From positions 1 through 13,353 of the forward strand of contig WQST01000046.1 of assembly GCA_009787745.1 (NCBI GenBank): a DNA stretch of 13,353 bases, given 5' to 3'. This stretch comes from Lachnospiraceae bacterium. Lineage in GTDB: Bacteria > Bacillota > Clostridia > Lachnospirales > Lachnospiraceae. Below the pieces are notes generated by a model. The model was not told the DNA's origin. It did not search any database and worked only from the letters and a program-made list of their open reading frames with translations. The position numbers were made by a program, and so were the translations under genes. This document shows positions 6,994 through 12,909 of the stretch, one piece after another (position 1 is the first letter of the stretch; every line of letters starts with the position of its first letter).

Positions 6994-7758
6994 GTGAAAA
7001 AGATTTTATTTACCGTTATATTACTAACAACTCTAATAATAACAGGCTGTAGGCAAAATAATGTATCTAAGAATGGCGAATCTGAACTGCCAAAAGCAAA
7101 TGAAGCATCAACCGAAATTATAATCGAAATTGAAGAACTCGAAATTGGAGAAGAATCATGGCAGGAAGCATATACACTCTTTTTAAAAGACTTTCCTGCT
7201 GATTCAGAATACAATAATGCCGATTTTCGTCTCCCGGAATTTTCCTTACGGGATTTAGACGAAAATGGCATCCCAGAACTATTAATCTTACAGGCAGGTG
7301 AATATGACGGATTGGTAACAGTGTTTACATATGTTGATAATATCATTGAGATCGGGTCTTATACCGATCCTAAGATTGCAGTTTCCCTTATGCTTTATTC
7401 CAGTAAGCCGAATTATCCCGGGTTGTTTACTGTCTGGTGGGGTGGTGGTGTAGAACATTATGGGTACTTGTCAGTAAAAGATGAGCAGTTAATTCATGAA
7501 GAATTGTATAAAATAGAGCTTGCGGAAGATAAAATGTTGGAATTAAGCAATAATAAGTTACTTATTAATGAGTCGCTTAATGCGTTTTCGTATTATGAGT
7601 ATGATATCAATTTAAATATCATGCACATCATTAATGATGATAACATAGCGGATGTAATTGGCTCATTCGAGGAAAATTCTTATAATTTATTGGCTTTCGA
7701 CCCCGATTTCTTATTTTCTTCAGAGCAATTAGGTAAGTTAAACTTAAAAATAAAATGA
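6994..7758 (+). CDS. Predicted lipoprotein of unknown function
   Basis: The 254-residue protein starts at a GTG with AAAGGAG (6981-6987) 6 nt upstream. Residues 1-19 form a lipoprotein signal, MKKILFTVILLTTLIITGC, with lipobox cysteine C19, so it should be lipid-anchored on the outer face of the membrane. After a Glu-rich linker the mature part contains SLRDLDENGIPELLILQAG (about 84-102), a DxDxNGxPEL element common in secreted proteins that report on or bind polymers, then a region with WWGGGVEHYGYLSV. The EF-hand-like DLDENG could bind calcium, but no second motif is visible. The protein is acidic. The next ORF begins inside its stop codon (ATGA). I do not recognise a named family; similar lipoproteins with this DLDxNGxPEL element are frequent in Clostridia. 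Confidence 0.8.
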   Translation: MKKILFTVILLTTLIITGCRQNNVSKNGESELPKANEASTEIIIEIEELEIGEESWQEAYTLFLKDFPADSEYNNADFRLPEFSLRDLDENGIPELLILQAGEYDGLVTVFTYVDNIIEIGSYTDPKIAVSLMLYSSKPNYPGLFTVWWGGGVEHYGYLSVKDEQLIHEELYKIELAEDKMLELSNNKLLINESLNAFSYYEYDINLNIMHIINDDNIADVIGSFEENSYNLLAFDPDFLFSSEQLGKLNLKIK

Positions 7759-7922
7759 ACAAAATATTTGAAGAATTATTTTTGATTACATTTAATTATA
7801 TTAATTTTAATATAATTAAATCAGAAAGATACAGTGAGAACGTAAGTGAAATAACGATTCATGAAAATACAAAGCATTCCTGTGATTTAAGTTTGATTGT
7901 GTATGAACATGTTTTGAAGTGA
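7755..7922 (+). CDS. Small 55-residue ORF overlapping the lipoprotein stop
   Basis: An ATG at 7755 shares an ATGA with the lipoprotein stop (7756-7758), the usual arrangement for translational coupling. It opens 55 codons: MNKIFEELFLITFNYINFNI at the start, IHENTKHSCDLSLIVYEHVLK at the end. No ribosome site of its own is needed if coupled. The N-terminal half is hydrophobic/aromatic and the C-terminal half polar; there is no clear membrane span. The very AT-rich 5' half contains a perfect 13-bp inverted repeat. I recognise no family, and it could be a decayed remnant, but the exact overlap and uninterrupted frame argue for a gene. Confidence 0.4.
   Translation: MNKIFEELFLITFNYINFNIIKSERYSENVSEITIHENTKHSCDLSLIVYEHVLK
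7791..7820. repeat. Perfect 13-bp AT-only inverted repeat
   Basis: TTTAATTATATTA (7791-7803) is followed after a 4-nt loop (ATTT) by its exact complement (7808-7820). It lies within the 55-codon ORF 32 nt past the lipoprotein stop. With no G or C the RNA hairpin would be weak and there is no following T run, so a terminator is unlikely; a protein-binding or DNA-bending site, or chance in AT-rich DNA, are the alternatives. Confidence 0.6.
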
Positions 7923-7972
7923 ATATCATGCGACTTTTGATAAGTAATTAACATTTTTTATTTATCAGCATA

Positions 7973-8584
7973 ATGTACAATAAAAGCAAAGTGGAATTAG
8001 GCATGAATCAATCAAAAAAAATTGAACAGCAGATATATCATATGATTAAACCGAGAGATACGCTATTTTGGCTCGCTAAAATGTACAACACAACGGTCGA
8101 AGACATAGAAGAATCAAACCCCGAAATAGATGCGGATAATTTACGAATCGGTATGAAAATAGTTATCCATCCGAATAGAATGTCAAAACCTGTGATTCTA
8201 ACCGAAGCAGTAATGAATCCGGTTAATGAAATAAAAGCAGAACCGGAGTTTATTCCGCCAATTATTGAAGCGGAGCCGGAAATTATCCCGCCAATTATTG
8301 AATCAGAGCCGGAGATTATCCCGCCGGAGATTATCCCGCCGGTTATTGAATCAGAGCCGGAAATTAGCCCGCCAATTATAGAAATAGAGCAGGAATCGGA
8401 GCCAATTCAATCCAATATTGAAAAAGAGCCCGAAATCACAGCGCAATATCAGTTTTATGCATATGAGCGTGGGATTGAAGATAATCAAACGGAACAGAAG
8501 CTAATCAGCAATGATTATGACCCTGAATGCGATTATTCCGGCGACACATATAAGCTCTTGGATAAATATAAGCCAAAGTATTAA
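7973..8584 (+). CDS. LysM-domain protein with a Pro/Glu repeat tract
   Basis: The 203-residue protein has one LysM domain at about 21-67 (IYHMIKPRDTLFWLAKMYN, EESNPEIDADNLRIGMKIVI), the fold that binds peptidoglycan or related N-acetylglucosamine polymers. Then comes a repetitive acidic proline-rich tract (89-137) with unit [AS]EPE[IF]IPPIIE, and a polar C-terminal region. There is no signal peptide or membrane span, so as read it would be cytoplasmic unless exported by another route; some Clostridial LysM proteins of this kind act in spore coats, which is only an analogy. Neither the ATG at 7973 nor the one at 8003 (residue 11) has a good Shine-Dalgarno; 8003 has GGA and AGG nearby, so the true protein may be ten residues shorter. 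The LysM domain is unaffected. Confidence 0.78.
   Translation: MYNKSKVELGMNQSKKIEQQIYHMIKPRDTLFWLAKMYNTTVEDIEESNPEIDADNLRIGMKIVIHPNRMSKPVILTEAVMNPVNEIKAEPEFIPPIIEAEPEIIPPIIESEPEIIPPEIIPPVIESEPEISPPIIEIEQESEPIQSNIEKEPEITAQYQFYAYERGIEDNQTEQKLISNDYDPECDYSGDTYKLLDKYKPKY
8237..8383 (+). repeat. In-frame 33-bp tandem repeat in the LysM gene
   Basis: Four units encode AEPEFIPPIIE, AEPEIIPPIIE, SEPEIIPP(EIIPP)VIE and SEPEISPPIIE. The third unit carries an internal 15-bp duplication (EIIPP). High nucleotide similarity between units points to recent slippage or unequal crossover, so copy number may vary between strains. Confidence 0.8.
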
Positions 8585-8965
8585 ATAGATCAGGATAAGG
8601 TAAGACTGGCGTTTTCGTCATGTTTGGCTTCTGGGAACAAATTTCGAAATATTTAGTCGTCCTGAGCGTAAGCGAAGGATCTCGCGTTAACTTAATTGAG
8701 ATTCTTCGCCTTCGGCTCAGAATGAGGGGTCTTAAGCTATCGATACATTTTATTCGCGCATAAAATATGCATACCCCTATTGAAGTCTATTCCAAAGCAT
8801 CTTTCGAAGGACTATAAAAATTTCAATACAGTCCGGTTGAACTTTATATAATCAACACGAAATAATGATTGAAAATTAAACTAATTTGATTTACAATAAA
8901 TTAAGTGATGTGTGAAGTGTCGTCAGGCTTCACGTTTGTGTGTTGGAAAGGGAATGGGCTAAGTT
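8585..8965. other. Intergenic region of about 380 bp with repeat and leader hairpin
   Basis: The left half holds the inverted repeat at 8656-8727. A TATAAT hexamer occurs at 8847-8852 with only weak -35 candidates upstream and could start transcription toward 8966. A 6-bp inverted repeat GTGAAG/CTTCAC (8912-8917 and 8928-8933, 10-nt loop) lies in the presumed leader. I found no tRNA-like structure or ORF of note between these elements. Confidence 0.45.
8656..8727. repeat. Imperfect inverted repeat of the CATTCTGAG type
   Basis: The left arm (8656-8683) reads GTCGTCCTGAGCG followed by TAAGCGAAGGATCTC; the right arm (8698-8727) reads GAGATTCTTCGCC followed by TTCGGCTCAGAATGAGG. They are complementary apart from a few mismatches around a 14-nt centre. 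Similar palindromic units (GTCATTCTGAGCG...GAAGAATCTC) are known to me as dispersed intergenic repeats in many bacterial genomes. Its transcript would fold into a long hairpin downstream of the LysM gene and could stabilise or terminate that mRNA, although no T run follows. Confidence 0.75.
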
Positions 8966-9091
8966 ATGAAGTTTTTTCTGTTAATCTGTGTAATACTGGC
9001 TTTGCTTGTATTATTTGTGGTGATTTTTTCGATCGGAACGAGCAAAAAATTAGGTATACTTGAAGAAAATAAAGAAAGCGATTCGGAATAG
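8966..9091 (+). CDS. 41-residue single-span membrane peptide
   Basis: MKFFLLICVILALLVLFVVI begins a short ORF of 41 codons with one strongly hydrophobic span (about 3-23) and a charged tail, FSIGTSKKLG then ILEENKESDSE. It is either a membrane-anchored small protein or an uncleaved signal peptide-like segment; no cleavage site is convincing. The ribosome site is weak (GGGAATGGGC about 5-14 nt upstream of the ATG). It ends 31 bp before the ATG of the DUF1905-like/C39-like gene, so the two are likely cotranscribed. No family is recognised. Confidence 0.55.
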   Translation: MKFFLLICVILALLVLFVVIFSIGTSKKLGILEENKESDSE

Positions 9092-9122
9092 TTATAAAGA
9101 AGCGGATTTAGGGGGTAACAGG

Positions 9123-9794
9123 ATGCGTTATTTTTTTAATGGCAAAATTGAAGAAAAGGATGAAGTTTATCAAATTAAGATTCCTTTTAACGTCTGGGAA
9201 GTATGTAAAAAGCGCGATGTTATTGTTGCGAATATCGTTCTTGATAATATCATGATTGATTGTGAATTAATGCCCATGGAGAAGGGAAAATACATAATCC
9301 ATCTAAAAAAAGAGGATGTCGCTCGCATCAATCTTAATTTGGAATATAAAATTCTGCTCCAAATTCACGAAAGCCTGATTAAGATGGATGCCAATAGCCC
9401 CTATAGTTTCGATAATCCAATCAGAAAAATTGACAGCATGGAAGGAATCAAACAACCTGTCGATGGCTTATGCAGTCAAACCTGTATTGCAATGCTCGCC
9501 GGAGTAACGATTGCCGAAGTTATGAATGTTATGCGGCTTCATGAGTGGCAGGCTAAGATGGGCGAAATGATCTCGGCGCTTAATTATTACGGGCTTAATC
9601 ATAGTGATATTGTTATTTATACCGAAGGTCAAGAAGTAACGCTTCCGAAATGCTGTATTATGATGGAGAAAATGGGGCTTTATTGTCACTATTTGGTTCA
9701 CTATGACGGGCAGTTTTATGATCCCAATATGCCTGTCTTTACAGAATATGATTATAGTAAACTGCGAGGTTATTTGGAAGTTTTTTGCGAATAA
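9123..9794 (+). CDS. DUF1905-like domain fused to a C39-like cysteine peptidase domain
   Basis: The 223-residue protein has two parts. Residues 1-85 (MRYFFNGKIEEKDEVYQIKI, PFNVWEVCKKRDVIVANIVL, ending in KYIIHLKKEDVARIN) resemble the small beta-barrel DUF1905 domain. Residues 108-223 look like a papain-fold C39-like domain: KQPVDGLCSQTCIAMLAG gives Q111 and catalytic-type C117 with the companion C121, and YCHYLVHYDGQFYDPN gives H189 (or H193) and D200. Such domains cleave leader peptides or act as cysteine peptidases; without a transporter fusion its target is unknown. I chose the ATG at 9123, which has AGGGGG 7 nt upstream. The frame extends 21 codons to a TTG at 9060, but that part overlaps the 41-residue ORF and is lysine-rich. 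There is no signal peptide, so it is probably cytoplasmic. Confidence 0.65.
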   Translation: MRYFFNGKIEEKDEVYQIKIPFNVWEVCKKRDVIVANIVLDNIMIDCELMPMEKGKYIIHLKKEDVARINLNLEYKILLQIHESLIKMDANSPYSFDNPIRKIDSMEGIKQPVDGLCSQTCIAMLAGVTIAEVMNVMRLHEWQAKMGEMISALNYYGLNHSDIVIYTEGQEVTLPKCCIMMEKMGLYCHYLVHYDGQFYDPNMPVFTEYDYSKLRGYLEVFCE

Positions 9795-9841
9795 AAGGGA
9801 CAATCTATTAATTAAAGAATTTCGTATTAATTAAACTTATC

Positions 9842-9870
9842 GGAGATAAGGATATCGCTTATCTCCTTTA
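9842..9870 (+). terminator. Hairpin between the peptidase and JAMM genes, possible weak terminator
   Basis: GGAGATAAG (9842-9850) and CTTATCTCC (9858-9866) form a perfect 9-bp stem with a 7-nt loop, followed by TTTA. The T tract is short, so termination may be partial. It lies 48 nt after the peptidase stop and 28 nt before the JAMM-gene ATG, marking a likely transcription-unit boundary or an attenuation point; it could instead be an operator. Confidence 0.5.
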
Positions 9871-9893
9871 AAATACTCATGAGATGATAGTAT

Positions 9894-10541
9894 ATGATAA
9901 ATACATTAGACGAACAACAAAAAGCCCGAAATAGGCTATTAGATAATTTTTCTAAAATCGCATTATATTTAAGTGAGCCGGAAAGAAAGCAATTTTATAA
10001 ATATCTTTTGCTGACTTTTGATTTTGGGATTAAGAATGGAATAGAGTGTGCATATTTTTGGGGCGATAACGGCTTTATAAGGTTTGTTTCAGGGGATACG
10101 GGTAATACACACATATCGGACGATATTTGTGAAGCATTTAATGAAAAAGAAAATATTCCGTTGTCAATTACTCATAATCATCCTAAAAGCATAGCTCCCT
10201 CTTATAATGATATAAATGTGTTTTTAAAGTATCCATTCAAAAATATTGTGGTTTGCGGGCATATCGGCAATCTTTATTTTTTGCAAAAAGACCAATACAT
10301 TATTAAAATAAGTGATGATGAAAATGAAAAACTTCTCAACTCATTAAGAGAATTATATAAAAATATAATAAATAAATGCTTACAGGTAAATAATTATACT
10401 GCGGAAGATCTTAAAAACGCGAACGATGAAATTCAGGCGGCCTACTTTAGAATTATTGATGAACTATATTTTGATAATATTTGTAAACGCGCAGATAAAG
10501 GACGTTTTATATTTAAACATTACAAAGAAGGAGCCAAATAA
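9894..10541 (+). CDS. JAMM/MPN-type metalloprotease-like protein
   Basis: The 215-residue soluble protein contains the JAMM zinc signature: SITHNHPKSIAPSYNDINVF gives H94-x-H96-P97 and S103-x-x-D106, and E51 (GIECAYFWGD) may be the upstream catalytic Glu. The following strand pattern, KNIVVCGHIGNLYFLQ, fits the core fold seen in RadC, phage head-associated JAB domains and deubiquitinase-like enzymes. N- and C-terminal helices (1-40, 145-215) flank the domain. A zinc-dependent peptidase or isopeptidase activity is inferred; the substrate is not evident, and no ubiquitin-like protein, E1 or E2 gene is nearby. The gene is very AT-rich. Its TAA shares one base with the ATG of the next gene. Before its own ATG at 9894 there is only a weak GAG-type ribosome site. 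Confidence 0.68.
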   Translation: MINTLDEQQKARNRLLDNFSKIALYLSEPERKQFYKYLLLTFDFGIKNGIECAYFWGDNGFIRFVSGDTGNTHISDDICEAFNEKENIPLSITHNHPKSIAPSYNDINVFLKYPFKNIVVCGHIGNLYFLQKDQYIIKISDDENEKLLNSLRELYKNIINKCLQVNNYTAEDLKNANDEIQAAYFRIIDELYFDNICKRADKGRFIFKHYKEGAK

Positions 10542-10819
10542 TGTTTGGAAATATTCTTAATGATTCTGATTTTGTTAATGAACTTAAAAATGATTTAGCA
10601 CGCATAGAAAAAATCGCTCAAGAAGAGAATAGAACTATTGACGAGATTCTTGAAATGGAACATCTGGAGATTCTTGAAGAAATAGATACTATTCTCAGTG
10701 AGAATATTAAAAACGTAAAAAAAAGACAACTGAGCAAAATTTGTGAAGATGAAACGGATTTTGATGAATTATGCGATATTGCCGAAAAATTTGCCGAAAA
10801 CCTAGGGTTTGTTGCATGA
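10541..10819 (+). CDS. 92-residue acidic helical protein, partner of the JAMM gene
   Basis: MFGNILNDSDFVNELKNDLA begins a small, strongly acidic, probably all-helical protein (for example RIEKIAQEENRTIDEILEME and EHLEILEEIDTILSENIK). There is no signal peptide or membrane span. It ends FAENLGFVA, not in a Gly-Gly, so it does not look like a ubiquitin-like substrate. The ATG at 10541 overlaps the JAMM stop by one base (TAATG) and has AAGGAG (10528-10533) 7 nt upstream, so its translation is coupled and its start is well supported. I recognise no family. Adaptor, inhibitor or antitoxin-like roles would fit its size and charge, but this is inference from context. Confidence 0.7.
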   Translation: MFGNILNDSDFVNELKNDLARIEKIAQEENRTIDEILEMEHLEILEEIDTILSENIKNVKKRQLSKICEDETDFDELCDIAEKFAENLGFVA

Positions 10820-10854
10820 CTTATGCACTCTGATTATAAGTCAGAATGACATTC
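10818..10854. repeat. Small inverted repeats and a GTCATTCTGA copy between cassette genes
   Basis: GACTTAT (10818-10824) pairs with ATAAGTC (10836-10842) around an 11-nt loop, and TCAGAATGAC (10841-10850), the complement of GTCATTCTGA found at 3105 and 4229, follows, continuing into the palindrome GAATGACATTC (10844-10854). They lie between the 92-residue gene and the ATPase gene, directly upstream of its ribosome site, and may be a repeat remnant or an mRNA structure tuning ATPase expression. Confidence 0.45.
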
Positions 10855-10881
10855 CCTAACTTGTTAGGAGAATCTATACAT

Positions 10882-12894
10882 ATGAAAACGGTAACATTTT
10901 ATTCATATAAAGGCGGGGTTGGCCGTACCCTTGCGTTGGCTTATACAGCACGTTATCTGGCGGAAAATAATTTTTCGGTATGTATTTTGGATATGGATTT
11001 GGAAGCCCCTGGTATTATTTATAAGCTTGATGAAAATCCTGACTTTGATAAGCTGGGTGTACTGGACTATATACATGCATGTATTGATGATGATTCTGAA
11101 CCGCCGCAATCTATTTCTGAATATTTCCATACATATAGAATTACCCCCAATGGCGGGTACATTAAACTTATGAGTGCCGGGCGCGAACTGGATTTGGCAT
11201 ATTGGATGAAGCTTGCGTCTATAGATTGGAATGATGTATTTTTCGGTAATGACAAAAAGGGGCTGTTTATTCTCAATCGCCTTAAAAAGCAAATCGAAAC
11301 GCAAATAAATCCTGATTATCTTTTTATTGATTCCCGTTCAGGCATAACCATTCTTAGCAGGGCGTGTTGCATGGCGCTTGCGGATACGACGGTATTATTA
11401 TCTGCGAATAATGAGGAGAATCGTTATGGCATTGGATTAATGTACCATCAAATTACCTCATCGAATTTTAATATTGGGAATAAGAAAACGAATGCTTTTT
11501 GTGCTTTAACCAGGATTCCGATGCCTGAATCAGGCGATTCTTTAACAAAAGAATCTGAATCAGTTGATAAATTAATTAAAACAGTTGGTGATCCAAAGTT
11601 AAAACATGTTGATATTGCGGTTATCCATTCTGATAGAAGAATAGAGTTTGACGAACAAATTGTATTAAAAGACCGCTCAAAGGATGATAATTACAGCAAT
11701 ATAAACGGCGATTATTTTCGGTTAATAACTAAAATTGTTCCCTCGGAAGTGATTGAAGCTAAGAGGAAAGCGATATTTAATAAGCCCAAACACAATTTTA
11801 TTGAATATGATATATCAAGTTATGTTGAAAAAGTATTGAATTGCTTGCGAAAAGAGCAGTCATTTGAGGAATTTCGCGCAGATGTGGAACGCAAGGTTGA
11901 AAATGAACCTATTTCATGTGAAAATTTATATGCGCTGGCGGTTTGCAAGCGGTACGAAAAAAAATATACAGATGGTATCGCGGATTTAAGTTGGGCAATT
12001 AATATTTGCAAAAATGACGAAGAAATTAAAATTGAAATACATTATTTATTAGGTATAATGTTCTTGTATGATTTTAGTAACTATATTGATGCAACCGAAA
12101 ATCTTAGGGTTGTATGCGAAATTGATGAGAATTTCGAAAATTTGCAATATCACTTATCTGTTTCCTTACTATGCCTTGATTCGTTTGACGAAGCAATTGA
12201 ACATATAAATGCGCATTTGCGTTCCAATATTACGGATTTTAAAGCTTATCTTCTGAGAGCTATTGTTGTCTTAGATAAACTAGAAAAATATCATTTACTA
12301 AAAATATCTGAATCGGAAGCAGAAATTAATAAAGCTTTAGCAGATTTTGATATGGCTATAAAATATGATAGTCAGAATAAATATATATATAATTCACGAG
12401 GAATCCTGTATGAGTGTATTGGTGATAATGAAAAGGCGTTTTCGGATTATAACAAAGCCATAGAATTTGACCCTTGTTTTAAGTTAGCTTATTTCAATCG
12501 GGCTAATTTGTATGAAAATATCAAAAATACAGAAAAGGCGCTTTCGGATTATAATAAAGCCATAGAACTTGACCCTTGTTTTGATAAAGCTTATATCAAT
12601 CGCGGATTACTATTCTTCAAGCTTGTTGATATGAAAAAGGCGCTTTCAGATTATAACAAAGCCATAGAACTTGACCCTAATATAGCTATAGCTTATAACA
12701 ATCGTGGGGTACTATTCTCCGATATCGAAAATACAGAAAAGGCGCTTGCAGATTATAATAAAGCCATAGAACTTAACCCCAATTTTGCTGGTGCTTATAA
12801 AAACAGAAGCATACTACATAAGCGTTTAGGAAATGAAGCAGAAGCAAACAAAGATATGAATAAATACAACGAATTAACAACCCCACCCAATTGA
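10882..12894 (+). CDS. KGGVGR-type P-loop ATPase fused to a TPR array
   Basis: The 670-residue protein starts with a ParA/MinD-like ATPase domain (about 1-300). The deviant Walker A is YSYKGGVGRTLALAYTARYL (K10-GGVGRT), with Arg where ParA/MinD have Lys. ILDMDLEAPG (D37, D39) is the switch I-like segment and DYLFIDSRSG (about 145-154) the Walker B/switch II-like one. A middle region (about 300-345) is followed by degenerate TPRs (345-498) and four near-identical 34-residue TPRs plus a partial fifth (499-670) with unit NTEKALSDYNKAIELDP. ATPases of this kind are known as KGGVGR-motif variants and often occur in signalling or defence-like gene sets fused to interaction domains. I chose the ATG at 10882, with AGGAG (10866-10870) 11 nt upstream and the conserved strand MKTVTFYSYKGG at its start, over an ATG at 10846. 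It follows the 92-residue gene by 62 bp and is likely cotranscribed. Confidence 0.82.
   Translation: MKTVTFYSYKGGVGRTLALAYTARYLAENNFSVCILDMDLEAPGIIYKLDENPDFDKLGVLDYIHACIDDDSEPPQSISEYFHTYRITPNGGYIKLMSAGRELDLAYWMKLASIDWNDVFFGNDKKGLFILNRLKKQIETQINPDYLFIDSRSGITILSRACCMALADTTVLLSANNEENRYGIGLMYHQITSSNFNIGNKKTNAFCALTRIPMPESGDSLTKESESVDKLIKTVGDPKLKHVDIAVIHSDRRIEFDEQIVLKDRSKDDNYSNINGDYFRLITKIVPSEVIEAKRKAIFNKPKHNFIEYDISSYVEKVLNCLRKEQSFEEFRADVERKVENEPISCENLYALAVCKRYEKKYTDGIADLSWAINICKNDEEIKIEIHYLLGIMFLYDFSNYIDATENLRVVCEIDENFENLQYHLSVSLLCLDSFDEAIEHINAHLRSNITDFKAYLLRAIVVLDKLEKYHLLKISESEAEINKALADFDMAIKYDSQNKYIYNSRGILYECIGDNEKAFSDYNKAIEFDPCFKLAYFNRANLYENIKNTEKALSDYNKAIELDPCFDKAYINRGLLFFKLVDMKKALSDYNKAIELDPNIAIAYNNRGVLFSDIENTEKALADYNKAIELNPNFAGAYKNRSILHKRLGNEAEANKDMNKYNELTTPPN
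12376..12783 (+). repeat. 102-bp tandem repeats encoding TPRs
   Basis: Four units with an exact 102-bp period encode 34-residue TPRs; equivalent codons begin at 12430, 12532, 12634 and 12736. The segment coding EKALSDYNKAIELDP is almost identical between units at the nucleotide level, including third positions, pointing to recent tandem duplication within the ATPase gene. Confidence 0.85.
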
Positions 12895-12909
12895 CCAACA
12901 CAGTCAACA

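Noticed and set aside
6954..7346. 130-codon minus-strand ORF over the lipoprotein gene
   Set aside because: Antisense to a gene with start site, lipobox and domain pattern; no ribosome site.
9060..9122. TTG-started N-terminal extension of the peptidase-like gene
   Set aside because: It overlaps the 41-residue membrane ORF, starts at a rare TTG and lacks a ribosome site; the ATG at 9123 has AGGGGG before it.
9468..9803. 111-codon minus-strand ORF
   Set aside because: Antisense shadow of the C39-like domain; no motif or start signal.
12376..12783. Regular 102-bp repeats considered as a CRISPR-like array
   Set aside because: The period is exactly 34 codons within one continuous frame and encodes TPR consensus residues; there are no unique spacers.
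9894..12894. Ubiquitin-like conjugation or CBASS type II operon
   Set aside because: The JAMM motif is present, but there is no E1- or E2-like protein, nucleotidyltransferase or Gly-Gly-ending small protein in the window.
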